A stretch of DNA of 64,000 bases from Berghia stephanieae (GCA_034508935.3 CM067446.1:21027901-21091900), one strand, 5' to 3'; shown: positions 1-10,413, counted from the first letter of the stretch. The notes: a model not told the origin generated them from the sequence alone. Program-made: numbers and translations.

Positions 1-1055
1 CAAAAACAAACAAATTAATAACAGTGCGTGTGCATTTATATATTGTATCGATGATTCTTTAAATTGTGCACAAATAAAATGAAATATTGCAGTAATTTAA
101 TGTCATTTCAAATTAACGTTATCTGATTGTTTCTGATGTCATCTGTATTATTTTTTATGTACCTGCATTTGTGCCATAATTGTTCAAATACTGTGCCAGG
201 AGTTGTTACCACACGAAAAGATGCAATATAAAAGATTAATATTACTTCAAGTAGTACTATAGGATCCGTCTTAACTCTTCAATTTGTACTGTTTTCACTA
301 TTCACATTTTTATATTATCTAAAAATAATCAAGGTTGAGATTTGATAAGTTTTCACTGCAAGTTTAGTTATTCAATACATTTATTTGTTTTTATTAAAAG
401 TACATGGTGACCAATTAAAATGTTATTTGATATTCCCACCAACAAAACAAAGCTCGACTATATCAATATCAAAAACACTACAAGATATTTTAATCATTCA
501 TTCTTCAAGTATTGTCGCTATTTTAACAATATTTAACTGATGCAAAAGATACCATGATGTAGTGTACTAAAATGACTACCAGAGGGGAATTTTAAAATTC
601 AATTTCTGTTTTCAGATTATTATTTTTAAATGGTGGTACTCAGTCATGGTGCATGAAAACTCTTGGGGTTTGTTTGATGTTGTTTTTTCGTTTGTTTGTA
701 GATTTGAAAAATGCAATAGCAAAATCAATCCAAGTATTAGATTTGGATATAAACTGTGTAAAGGAACGCAATCTTTATTTCTTGTTATTGCATGTATTGA
801 ACTCTTTGGCAGAATCTAAATGAAGCATCACATGAACTGCTAATTATATAAACGTTATTTTTGCAGCAAACTAAACAAATCTATCAGCATTGGTCTTCAA
901 CAAAAATTGCCCTTCTATAATAAACCGTTAATTTGTTTACTTAGTGTTAAGTGATGCGTGTCATCAGTGTGCAACTATATCTATAGCTCTCTATCATTGT
1001 CTGTCGCATGTATCTCCAATTTGTTTTGGAGAATGTTGGCGGAGGCTATTTGTTG
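1..1055. other. AT-rich stretch, no gene seen
   Basis: No open frame in this stretch has recognisable protein content, and I see no splice-flanked exon or tRNA-like box. It is ordinary AT-rich intergenic or intronic DNA. Confidence 0.5.
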
Positions 1056-1068
1056 GGTCCATCACCTC

Positions 1069-1128
1069 CCCCCCCCCCCCCCCCTCACCACTATCTTTTG
1101 TCCTTTATAGTGGTTTTCTGTATTTGTT

Positions 1129-1200
<72 letters not shown>
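1069..1200. repeat. C homopolymer followed by (GA)n microsatellite
   Basis: A run of about 16 C is followed, after some 50 bases of unique sequence, by a nearly pure GA dinucleotide run of about 70 bases (about 1131-1200). Open frames through it encode only Arg-Glu or Pro repeats and are artefacts. Confidence 0.95.
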
Positions 1201-1202
<2 letters not shown>

Positions 1203-1261
1203 TGTTTTTTGCTCAGAACTTGGTTGGAATCTTTCCCATGAAAGGGGTATCTAGTCTTTTT

Positions 1262-1840
1262 ATTGTTTAGCGAGAGATTTATTTAATTTTTGGCTAATTT
1301 GTATAATTTCCGCCAAAATAATTTCTATAAGTGACAGTGTATTTAGTATTACAAACAATCAGGGATTCTATACAGGTTATAAAATCTAAATCTGCCTAAT
1401 TGTCCTGTATTGTTGTGTACTATAATCATATTAGACCTTTTATGAGCGGAGAATTGACCGAAAAGTCATTGTCTTCAATCATCCCACAATACATTTGCAC
1501 CTTATTTAAAAAGTCTGCATGTAACTTTCATTATGTTTGAAGTCTGGCGTCCACCAGGAGAAATGAATATTATAGTAAAGGTCTTAAAACATGGGACCTT
1601 GATGGATAAGGCTGGCGTGTACTTATTTGCAGGTCTGATGACCCAAATTGTTATGGGCTCATTGTTGTAATGGATACTCTCAACCCAGCGCAAAATATAT
1701 TTCATTACAACAATGTTAAATCAAGCTCATAATTGCGTTTGGTTATCAGACCTGCTAATAAGATCACATCCATAAAGACCACACGATTTCAATACTTAAT
1801 GCATTACTCGGTATATTTATATACAATTTTCTATTACCTT
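1262..1840. other. No feature recognised
   Basis: AT-rich sequence with no supported gene. A loose inverted similarity is visible around 1620-1760: a segment reading gcaggtctgatgaccca is mirrored by gttatcagacctgc downstream. This may be the ends of an unclassified small element. Confidence 0.35.
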
Positions 1841-1844
1841 AACC

Positions 1845-2100
1845 CTAATCGAATTGTACGTCGTGTTTTTACCCCTTAATCGTACGTCGGGGGTAATTTG
1901 TTACCCCGCGATAATATATAGTAAAATAAAGAACTATCCCTAATCGTACGTCGAGGGTAATTTTGTTACCCCGTGACAATATAGAGTAAAATAAAAGAAT
2001 GTCTGTATTCGTACGTCGGGGGTGATTTTGTTACCCCGTCAAAATATATTATAGTAAATTAAAAGAATATCCCTACAAGTCGTCGGGGATGATTTTGTTA
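1845..2100. repeat. Minisatellite, about 64 bp unit, each unit with a short hairpin
   Basis: The motif cgtacgtcg recurs at about 1881, 1946 and 2010, with decayed forms near 1857 and 2078, giving a period of 64-65 bp. Each unit continues as ggggtaa, a 4-5 base spacer, then ttacccc, a perfect 7 bp inverted repeat, and then an AT-rich arm. Confidence 0.85.
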
Positions 2101-2242
2101 CCCGTGATGATCGACAGCATAAGTAGACATTTGTTCACAATCATTTACCCCGTGATGATCATCGTCAGCATAAATAGACATTTGTTCACAATCATTTACC
2201 CCGTGATGATCATCGTCAGCATAAGTTTGTTCACAATCATAA
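2100..2242. repeat. Second minisatellite, about 50 bp unit, nearly 3 copies
   Basis: Units carry ccgtgatgatcatcgtcagc and then catttgttcacaatcat. They abut the 64 bp minisatellite and share the taccccgtga junction with it, so one probably grew from the edge of the other. Confidence 0.8.
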
Positions 2243-2286
2243 CAATTATGGAATCAGACTCTTGACAATTTCTAAAATTTTGATTT

Positions 2287-2312
2287 CACACACACACACA
2301 CACACACACACC

Positions 2313-2392
<80 letters not shown>
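2287..2392. repeat. (CA)n then (TA)n compound microsatellite
   Basis: About 60 bases of CA repeats with one interruption pass directly into about 45 bases of TA repeats. Confidence 0.95.
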
Positions 2393-2397
<5 letters not shown>

Positions 2398-2782
2398 GTT
2401 TAATTCTACTGTCCTATCGCAAACACAACGTAACCGTTCGTTCCGATTGCACAATTTGCAAAACTGACTGTCCTTGGCAAATCACCGTGCTTTTGACCAA
2501 TTGTACACATTAAAACTTAAAATATAGAATCAGAAATATAAAATAAAAAAACTTGTTTAAAAATTTGATCATTCACTCAATGATCTTTCAAAGGCATTAA
2601 CGAGAAAGCGATACCAAACTTTTCTATAACACGTCACCGTATTTGAAAAAGAATTCTCTTTAATTTTATAAAATTGACAAATTAAGTTCCCAGCAGCATA
2701 AAAAAAGTGTACAGTAAAAAGTGTCGTTCTCATTAAGCATTATCCATTTGCATTTTTGGAAAATAGTCGTTAAAATCTCTCC

Positions 2783-2822
2783 TCCCCCCCCCCCCCCACC
2801 CCCTGCCCCCCCCCCCCCCCCC
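2783..2822. repeat. C-rich homopolymer tract
   Basis: C-rich tract broken only by a few A, T and G bases. It is a likely site of sequencing-length error. Confidence 0.9.
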
Positions 2823-2942
2823 TTATATATGTGTCATATAAATTACGGTATATGGATTGATACATTAAAAAAAGAAAAGAAATTGAGACATAGTATTGGC
2901 AAGGTTTTTGTTGTCGTTGTATTCTATTTTTTTTATTAAACC

Positions 2943-3441
2943 AATCACTCACTCACTTATTCCCATAACCGGATGGTCGTACGTCTGAGGAACATGCGGG
3001 ATGAAGCCGTTAACTCACTCAATCCTAGAGATTTTTGCTACTTTTCAATATTGGAAATAAAATGTATTAAAAATGAGCATGTACATACATAGAGTTTCAT
3101 TTCAACTACTAGTATTAACATGCAAAAACTAAAAACCTTAGATTTGATACTACGCATATAATTTGTCTCAGAAAAATGTAATAAACAGGCATGGGGTAAA
3201 AGTAACCCGGGTAAACTACGGATATAGTCGGTGTTAGGGTTGAGTGAGTTAACCACTTCTCTCCATTCATCTCTGGTGAGGGCCTTGCTCAGTAGTTCTT
3301 CCATCCTGAGACATGTCCATTGTTTGATGTAGTCTATCCACATCTTCTTTTGTCTTCCTGTTTTCCTTAGTCCTTCCATCGTGCCCTGCATCAATGCCTT
3401 GCAGATTCCTTCATGGCGCACAGTGTGGCAGAACCAAGTGA
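2943..3441 (-). mobile_element. LINE 3' fragment, interrupted by a TTAA-flanked element
   Basis: The - strand from 3421 encodes the basic C-terminal tail common to many LINE reverse-transcriptase proteins (TGRQKKMWIDYIKQWT, then RDEWREVV). That tail breaks at 3252. The sequence past the insertion (3009 down to 2943) again reads as LINE C-terminal sequence (VPQTYDHPVMGISE), followed by the gtgagtgagtga-type 3' end. The piece is 5'-truncated near 3441, where a family A retroposon begins. Confidence 0.65.
3014..3248. mobile_element. Small TTAA-flanked inverted-repeat element (piggyBac-like MITE)
   Basis: TTAA is present at 3010-3013 and 3249-3252. Directly inside lie inverted repeats of 14 bp, left ctcactcaatccta and right tagggttgagtgag, with one mismatch. 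The 235 bp element has no coding content. It splits a LINE reading frame, and the LINE sequence resumes on its other side. TTAA target duplication is the hallmark of piggyBac; the family assignment is inferred from that alone. Confidence 0.6.
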
Positions 3442-3582
3442 GCTTCCTCCCATGGTGGACAAGGGATCACTCGCTGTGTCTTCTATCCCCCTATATTTTT
3501 TTTTCTGAGTAGCTTTCTATATTTGACTTGGAATGGGATTACTTTTTTTTTTCCTTGGCACTTGCCGGAGTCCTTGGTTGAG
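3436..3582 (+). mobile_element. Family A retroposon, 5' part only
   Basis: This matches the 5' third of the family seen at 6102 and 63369: dcctcccatggtgg-type head, then tgtgtcttctatccccctat, then the ttgacttggaatgggattac segment and the ggagtccttgg segment. It ends where the (TAA)n tail of the neighbouring LINE begins, so the LINE or a recombination removed its 3' part. Confidence 0.6.
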
Positions 3583-3696
<114 letters not shown>

Positions 3697-3962
3697 TATT
3701 GCATCCCAAAAAGGAAATTTTTTGTACAGACGTGTTATAATTTACACATAAGAATACAATGGAAATAGGATGTATATATATATAAAAAAGGAGCAGCTCT
3801 ATAACCAGAGCTGCGCTTTATAATAAGAATAATTTCAACACTGTAAAATAGTTAAAACTGTCACTATAAATTGAAAATTGAAAAGATTGCAAAACAAATA
3901 AATTAATAAATTAATATTTATATTTTTAAAAGGTAAAAATGAGAAATAATTATATAAAATGA

Positions 3963-4916
3963 TTATTGCTTGTTGTTATAAAGCCTAATACTGGACGGCA
4001 GAAAAGATTTTCGGTGTCTCTCTGTTTTCGTTGAAATAGAGAAAGGGCGACCACTTCTTTCTGACATAATAATTGATGGTCTTAGTGGATGATACTGGTC
4101 ATTTAATATTTTAGTTATTTTATTTATACAAAATTTCTCGTATAAAAGATCTACATCGTCAACATCATTTATATAGCGTTTAATGGATTTTTTAATATTT
4201 GAATTTATTTTGTTCCTTTCCACTGCTAAGCAATTGCCTCCCCAAGCTGTTATACAAAATGACAAAACACTTTCGATTACTGCTCTATAAAATAATGTGC
4301 AGAGGGTTTTATCTATTCTAAACTGAGAGAGTTTTGATAAAAAATATATACGTCTGCACATCTTATGCCTAATTATTTTCAAGTGTTCATCCCACTTGAG
4401 CCTGTCATCAATCGTTACACCAAGGTATTTGTAGTGAGGAACTCGCTGGACGAATTGGTCCTTTAATTTTAACGGTTCTATCGGTTCCTTCACTCTCCTA
4501 AAGTCAATCACTAGCTCCTTTGTCTTGCTTATGTTAAGCTCTAGGTGGTGGGCATCACACCAAGACACAAATCTATCAATTTCTTGCCTATAAGCCACTT
4601 CGTTGCCACTTGTTATGAGGCCTTGAAGAGCGGTGTCATCTGCAAACTTTATTAAAGGTACACTCAGGTTTTGACTTCTACAGTCATTCGTGTATATTGT
4701 GAATAATACAGGGGACAATACACAACCCTGAGGAGCACCAGTATTTGTAGTTATACAGGAAGATTTGTTTTGTCCTAATTGAACATATTGTGCTCTCTCC
4801 GTAAGAAATTCGAGCACCCAAGCAATTATATACTTGTTTAAATTCAGACTAGTCAATTTTTGAACAACCAACTGAGGTTGCATTGTATTGAACGCTGAAG
4901 AAAAAGCAATCTGCAA
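3963..4916 (-). pseudogene. LINE reverse transcriptase, C-terminal two thirds
   Basis: A 317-residue open frame holds the RT palm and thumb. It contains the SSAFNT block, the GAPQGCVLSPVLF block (residues about 59-71), the catalytic FADDTAL block (residues about 91-97) and the HYKYLGVTIDD block, followed by the post-RT region (ITAWGGN) and a basic C-terminus. It overlaps the upstream frame by 64 bp, so one frameshift separates them. At the join only LLF then SSAFNT can be read; the usual Phe-x-Asp-Phe with the first catalytic Asp is missing, apparently through a small deletion. Confidence 0.8.
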
Positions 4917-5359
4917 TAGCTCCTAGAGTGATCTAGATGCCTGTAGATGTTGTTTGTAAACAGCAAAATGGCATCCTCTACGCCACGTCCTGGTTTGTAA
5001 GCAAATTGATGACTATCACTCAATGGCATAAACTGATTCCTAATTTTAACAAGAACAAGTTTTTCTAAAGATTTCATGACTATTGAAGTCAGTGCAACAG
5101 GTCTGAGATCGTTCATAGTTTCAAGTTTTTCTTTTTTTGGAACAGGAATAATTTTTGAAGTTTTCCAAATTTCAGGGATCGAAACGCATTGGAGGGACCA
5201 GTTAAAAATATGTGTATAAATGGGGGAAAGCTGGTGGACACATTCTTTTAATAGTTTTCCTTTCAATCCATCCGGCCCAGCAGCCTTCCTCTCGTTTAGT
5301 TTCGAAAATACGAATCTCGTTTCCTCTTCATTGACCTCAATAGTCATTTCATCTTCCAA
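4853..5359 (-). pseudogene. LINE reverse transcriptase, N-terminal part
   Basis: A 168-residue frame with the finger motifs of a LINE RT: AAGPDGLKGKLL (residues about 21-32), IPVPKK, LRPVALTSIVMKSLEKLV and HQFAYKPGRGVEDAIL. It runs out of frame just before the first catalytic Asp block and continues in the overlapping frame that ends at 3963. The first two codons are not a true start; the element is cut off upstream. Confidence 0.8.
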
Positions 5360-5430
5360 AGCCCTGTCTAATTTGTTAGGCGATAATACATTTTTTCCCC
5401 GACAGAGACTGTTAACGACCAGGTTCTCAT

Positions 5431-6092
5431 TTTACACATTTTACACGTGAGAGAATGTGAGTATAGAGCCTTTTCCAAGAAATCAACTTTTCGCCGCCCA
5501 GAGCAGGACTCAAACCCAGGACCTTCCTATCGGAACAAAAACATGCACAAAGATGTTTTGAACAAAATTAAGAGGGGCGAGCCATTGAAAGCTAATGATA
5601 AGCATCTAATTATAGAGAACTGGCTCTGCTGAGAGGAGCAACATAACACAAAGGTCTCAGTAATCCAACATTAATTCTGCAATCCACAAGCCTATCTAAT
5701 CCGTATAATATGAGAGATGTGGACACTATTCACTATTATTGTTTCTTTACTTGCACTGTACAATCCGATAACTCTGAATTCTGGATGGACACCCTTTTTG
5801 GGAACAATAAATGAATTATAGGAGCGCTCGAACTTCCGTCAGGTAGTTAAGCCCAATGCAACTGGCTGATGGAGGGAGGGCCGGTGAATCCCGTCAACGC
5901 GTACTCGAACAGACGCATGCATGCATTCACTGTCTAGACTAGTTGCGTACTTTATCCGCAGGCAAAATGGCAGTCTGTTGCACAGACTTGGCAACAGTTA
6001 CAGGGTGAAACATCGACTGTTTTGACCGTTTGAGGTAGCCGAAGAGTTGCTATGTCTTTTCTATGCGCCTTTATCTCCTCTCCCTTTCTATG
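5431..6092. other. No gene recognised
   Basis: Mixed-composition sequence with no motif-bearing frame. A short segment near 5505-5530 (gcaggactcaaacccaggacc) looks like the reverse of a tRNA-type B box and may be a SINE remnant. Confidence 0.35.
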
Positions 6093-6101
6093 TTGCTCTC
6101 G

Positions 6102-6311
6102 CTGGGTGGGGTTCCTGGTCTCCCATAGTGGGCAGGGAGGTACTTACTATGCATTCTATCTGTTATCCAACATGTTTCTGTCTTTGTCTTGGAATGAGAT
6201 AACTAGGTTTTGTCTTGGCCCTGGCCGGATACCCTGGCTGGGAGGGAAACAGTTTAGAGTTTTGGGAGATGATAATTTTTGTCTGGTAAATCATCTCTCT
6301 GTTATGCTAAG

Positions 6312-6387
<76 letters not shown>

Positions 6388-6682
6388 TAACGGTAAACAT
6401 TTGAGTATGTTCCTCTCCGTTGAGACCTGTGCTTGTGTCTGTGTCAGGGGATGAGACATTTATGTAAGGAATCTCAAACTAAGTACACCGATAGTGTGCT
6501 CTTTGGATCTACATCTGCTGTTCCTTACTTGAACGAATTTCCCTTTGTCTTCCTTTTTTTTGGTACTTTAATTGTAATCCTTGAAATTTTTACTATCCCA
6601 TTTTCTTCCTTTTTACTGGCGCTGATATGACCTAAATTATGTTGCAAGCACCGTGAAACTCTTAAAAGCAAACAAACAAACA
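6102..6682 (+). mobile_element. Family A retroposon, full-length-looking copy
   Basis: Flanked by the direct repeat ttgctctcg (6093-6101 and 6683-6691). The copy runs from the ctgggtggggttcc head to the gcaagcaccgtgaaactc end and an aaacaaacaaac tail. An internal (TA)n run at 6304-6390 expands it beyond the roughly 540 bp seen at 63369. There is no open frame. The target duplication and A-rich tail indicate copying through RNA. The head lacks recognisable tRNA A and B boxes, so the promoter type is unknown. Confidence 0.75.
6304..6392. repeat. (TA)n microsatellite inside family A copy
   Basis: About 85 bp of TA repeats, located where other family A copies have only a short AT-rich spacer. 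Confidence 0.95.
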
Positions 6683-7040
6683 TTGCTCTCGTCTTTGTTC
6701 TGAATTGGCATTGCTCCTTTTTTTCATGGTCATGACAGGGATTCTTAGATGAGAGGTCGGCAGTTGAATGTATGGTTCTTTCTTTTGAGAGATCTTTTTC
6801 CTTGTAAATCATCTCTCTATAATGTAGGTACTATTTTCTTGAGTGGGGTTCCCGACCTCCCGTAGTGGGCAGGGAGATACTTGCTGTGTCTTCTATCCCC
6901 CTGTATCTGTTTTTCAATTGCTTTCTGTCTTTGACTTGGAATGAGATTACTTGTTTTTGTCCCGACCCTGGCCGGAGTCCTTGGCTGGGAGGGAAACAGA
7001 CGAATAAATAGTTATAGTCTTGGGAGGTTAGGGGAGACTG

Positions 7041-7450
7041 GGGTGAAAAGTCCCAGGGGTGAAAAGTCCCAAGGAGGTTTTGGCCCTTAGATATAATTTT
7101 TTGGCCTTTCTGTTTTGAAAAATCTGGTATATTTAGTTGTTGGCCTATTTGGCAATAACAAGCGTTCTTTCCCTCTCCATCTTTGAAAGATAGCTACCAC
7201 CACCTGTTCATCTGAAGCAAAAAGTGAAAATCTACCCTCATCAGAATTTGTGAGTATTCTTTTATTTTTGATTCAATTAATGTATGCATTTGTGATGTGA
7301 CTCTATGGCCATTTTTGCATAACTCTGACATGTTTTACACTAATGCTGGTATTCATATTGGCACAGTTGGCTGCAAATCAGGCCAACCCCCTATCGGGGT
7401 GAAAAGTCCCAGTGTTGGGGGAAAAAGTCCCACTGGGACTTTTCACCCCG
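7041..7450. repeat. Left subterminal repeats of the pogo-type element
   Basis: The 15-16 bp motif gggtgaaaagtccca occurs at 7041-7055 (in the TIR), 7056-7071 and 7396-7411. A variant with five A lies at about 7417-7432 and an inverted copy at about 7434-7450. Repeated TIR-like motifs in subterminal DNA are expected transposase-binding sites; that role is inferred. Confidence 0.85.
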
Positions 7451-7487
7451 GGCTGCTGCAACACCTGAGGATGTCTATATAAACATA

Positions 7488-7489
7488 TA

Positions 7490-7573
<84 letters not shown>

Positions 7574-7590
7574 TAATAATAAATATGATT
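7488..7590. repeat. (TAA)n microsatellite within the transposon
   Basis: About 95 bp of TAA repeats, with a few longer AT steps at the right edge, lying in the transposon's 5' noncoding region. Confidence 0.95.
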
Positions 7591-7789
7591 TCTATCTGCG
7601 CCTATCCCAAGAGGCTCTAGGCGCTCATTCATACACTCATTCATAAACACTTGTACCAAAAGACAAGGGGACTTTTACTCTAAAAATAATCTAAAAAGAT
7701 ATGTTTTTAAAGATTTTTTAAAAGTAATAAAATAATCATAACTGTGAAGTTTCATGGCTTCCATTCTTCCATTTTTATGATAGGGAGTA

Positions 7790-9811
7790 GTGATGATGAT
7801 AATTTGTAATGGTAAACTCACACATTTTGTTTATTTCCCCAGAACTATGCCAAGGAACTACGTCCGAACAACCACGAGGGGCTCCTTCACGAAAGACACG
7901 ATGGCATCAGCTGTGGCGGCCGTGCTTGGGGGAATGTCTTCCCGAAAAGCAGCAGATGAGTTTGATATCAACTATAAGACGCTGCAACGCTATGTCAAAC
8001 TACACAGGGCTGAAGGTAGCATCAACAGTGGCAGCTTCGGCTATGGCTCAGAGAAGAAGCGCATCTTCACAGATGACCAAGAGCAGATCATTCTCCAGTA
8101 TGTTCTGGAAGCCTCCTCCATCTATTATGGACTCACGCTGGAAGACCTTCGAGGATTAGCCTATGAGGTGGCTGTTAAGAATCAAATTCCAGTCCCAGAA
8201 TCATGGACTGCCAATAGGGCTGCAGGAGAGGACTGGCTCTATGGATTCAGAACACGCAACAAAGACAGTCTCAGTTTGCGAAACCCCGAAGCGACATCAT
8301 TAAACAGAATGCAAGCGTTCAACAAGACCAATGTGAATACATTCTTTGACAATCTAGAACATGTAATGGCAGTGTATAAGTTTGCACCACAGTGTATCTG
8401 GAATATCGACGAGACAGGATGCTCCACGGTTCAGAAGCCCAAACGACAGCTGGCGAGGAAAGGAGAAAAACGTGTCGGGTCTGTGGTCTCTCAGGAAAAG
8501 GGATGTACGGTCACACTCTGTGGGGCAGTGAATGCCCTTGGCAACAGCATGCCTCCATACCTTATTTTTCCACGAGTAAATGTACAAGAACACTGGTCAA
8601 CAACTGCCCCACCAGGATCCCTTTGCGACTCTCACCCCAAAGCTTCAGGGTGGATGACATCCGAGAACTTCTTGCGTTTTCTGCAGCACTTTCAGAAACA
8701 CGCTAAACCATCAGCTGCGCATCCAGTGCTGTTGATTCTTGACAACCATGCTTCGCATTGTGGTGAGAATGTTATTGCTTTTTGTAAGGAAAACAACATC
8801 ACCCTGCTCTCATTTCCGCCACATTGCTCGCATCAGATGCAGCCCCTGGATGTTTCTGTCTACGGGCCATTTCAGACCTTCTACGACTACGCTGTCGACA
8901 GGTGGTGCAAGGATCCACAAAATACTGGCAAACAGATGTCCATCCACACTGTGCCTCAAATTATATCTTATGCATTCCCAAAGGCTTTCACCCCAGCAAA
9001 TATCACAGCTGGCTTTCGTGCAACCGGGATTTTTCCCACAGATAGGAACATTTTCTCTGACGACAAGTTCTTACCAACATTTTCAACAGATCGACCACAA
9101 CCTGCGCCTGCGACCCTAAACCAGCCATCAATGAGCACTGGAACTGCAACAACCGAAGCTGAAAAATCTATCAGCAAAGGTTTTGTATCGCCGAAAGAAA
9201 TTCGTCCCTTCCCCAAAGCAACAGCTCGCCCAGAGGAAAAAAAACAACGGAAAACAGTTAAGTCAACTATTTTGACTTTGACCCCAGAGAAGCGACCAGG
9301 CAACTATCAACAGTCTTTGGTTGTCGAAACAGAAGTGGCTTCAAAGAGAAAACGGCTGCAATATGACTCTGAGAGTGATGATGAGGCTAACTGTGCCCTT
9401 GATTCAATTCTGGAAAAAGCAGACAAATTGAACGAAGAGGACGACGTTGAGGTTCAGGAAGAAGAAGACCTGAACGAGGCCCTCCTCCTTTCCTCCTCTA
9501 TGGAAGAACAGGACCTGTCCCTCCTCAAGCTGGAAGACTTTGTGTTCTTTAGATGCGAAGGAAAGAAGGGCAATGTATTCTACACAGGGATCGTGAAAAG
9601 TGCTATGGATGAGGACGGGGACTTCGAAATTGAATTCCTCAAACGAAGTGAAAAAGTAAAGAACAAATTTATTAATTTCTCCAATGAGGAGATCTGGTCT
9701 GTCCACAAAAAGCAAATTATTACAAAGCTGTGCAAATCTGATGTGATCGGTACCCAAAGAACGAAGAGTGGACACGTGTTTAAAGATGATATTGTGAAAT
9801 ATGCTCAATAG
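7790..9811 (+). CDS. pogo/Tigger-type transposase (DDE_1 family)
   Basis: Cut-and-paste transposase of the pogo superfamily, acting in the nucleus on the element's own ends. The open frame has 673 codons. A better start is probably Met20 (7847-7849), giving MPRNYVRTTTRGSF, because a splice-acceptor-like ttatttccccag ends at 7842. Residues about 30-75 form a Psq-type helix-turn-helix (AVAAVLGGMSSRKAADEF then YKTLQRYVK). A CENP-B-like DNA-binding stretch follows, and then the DDE_1 core with acidic residues Asp207 (NIDETG), Asp318 (LILDNHASH) and Asp354 (QPLDVSVYGPF), a DD35D spacing. Residues about 530-580 are acidic. The last 95 residues form a separate beta-rich-looking module (LEDFVFFRCEGKKGNVFYTG) whose role I cannot name. 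No stops or shifts interrupt it. Confidence 0.93.
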   Translation: MMMIICNGKLTHFVYFPRTMPRNYVRTTTRGSFTKDTMASAVAAVLGGMSSRKAADEFDINYKTLQRYVKLHRAEGSINSGSFGYGSEKKRIFTDDQEQIILQYVLEASSIYYGLTLEDLRGLAYEVAVKNQIPVPESWTANRAAGEDWLYGFRTRNKDSLSLRNPEATSLNRMQAFNKTNVNTFFDNLEHVMAVYKFAPQCIWNIDETGCSTVQKPKRQLARKGEKRVGSVVSQEKGCTVTLCGAVNALGNSMPPYLIFPRVNVQEHWSTTAPPGSLCDSHPKASGWMTSENFLRFLQHFQKHAKPSAAHPVLLILDNHASHCGENVIAFCKENNITLLSFPPHCSHQMQPLDVSVYGPFQTFYDYAVDRWCKDPQNTGKQMSIHTVPQIISYAFPKAFTPANITAGFRATGIFPTDRNIFSDDKFLPTFSTDRPQPAPATLNQPSMSTGTATTEAEKSISKGFVSPKEIRPFPKATARPEEKKQRKTVKSTILTLTPEKRPGNYQQSLVVETEVASKRKRLQYDSESDDEANCALDSILEKADKLNEEDDVEVQEEEDLNEALLLSSSMEEQDLSLLKLEDFVFFRCEGKKGNVFYTGIVKSAMDEDGDFEIEFLKRSEKVKNKFINFSNEEIWSVHKKQIITKLCKSDVIGTQRTKSGHVFKDDIVKYAQ

Positions 9812-9947
9812 ACTAGCCCAGCTGAGCCTTATCGAATGTCTTTCTTTGATATTCTTTTCAAAGTTCCAACATTCCCTGTAATGTACATTTTTAATTTTTT
9901 TAAATTGCTATTACACTTGATTTCAATGTCATGTATTCCCTTTTGTT

Positions 9948-9953
9948 AATAAA
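9948..9953 (+). terminator. Poly(A) signal of the transposase gene
   Basis: AATAAA lies 137 bp after the transposase stop codon and before a short A-rich run, inside the element. Confidence 0.7.
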
Positions 9954-10170
9954 ATGTTTCAGACGAAGAGGTTTTTCAAAAAAAAAAGAAGTTTTTCATG
10001 GATGGAGAAGTGAAACCTGATTAAACAGGAGAATAATGATCGATGAAACTTACATACAAATCATTACCAGGTTTTAATGACAAAAAATGTTGTCATTGTC
10101 ATTATGAACAAATTGATAACATCTTACTTCTTGATCATAATTTTCTTGGCTAAATTAGATTTCACTGGGT

Positions 10171-10413
10171 TGGGACTTTTTACCCCGGGAGGTGGGACAT
10201 TTCACCCCGGCCTGGGGGGAAAAGTCCCACTTCAAATTTTTATAAACTTTAGCCTGTAACTAAGTCCCTGTGCACAGTGTACTGAAATAACTCTGCATGC
10301 ATACAAAAGAGACCTGTATGTTGTGTGTGGAGCAACATCAACTTGCAAGAGCTCATATTTGTTGAATTAGATGGCCAAATACAGATTTTGGGACTTTTCA
10401 CCCCGGTCTCCCC
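10171..10413. repeat. Right subterminal repeats of the pogo-type element
   Basis: Inverted forms of the TIR core lie at 10171-10186 and 10193-10208, a direct form at about 10214-10229, and the terminal copy at 10389-10413. The arrangement mirrors the left end. Confidence 0.85.

Larger units (their letters stand above)
7031..10413 (+). mobile_element. pogo/Tigger-type DNA transposon, looks intact
   Basis: Terminal inverted repeats of 25 bp (7031-7055 and 10389-10413) agree at 24 positions and start GGGGAGAC. TA dinucleotides sit directly outside (7029-7030 and 10414-10415), the target duplication of the Tc1/mariner/pogo superfamily. Inside is one long open transposase frame with a poly(A) signal 137 bp after its stop. 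Further copies of the inner TIR motif lie in both subterminal regions. A (TAA)-rich microsatellite (7488-7590) lies between the left end and the gene. Intact ends, intact frame and TA duplication suggest a young insertion, possibly still mobile. Confidence 0.93.

Noticed and set aside
1008-1270. Open frames through the GA/C repeats with long Arg-Glu runs
   Set aside because: They translate a dinucleotide microsatellite. The same applies to frames in the 12.5, 26.7-29.2, 38.2 and 50.8 kb repeats.
9404-9808. 134-codon frame on the - strand
   Set aside because: Antisense shadow of the transposase gene; no motif and no independent support.
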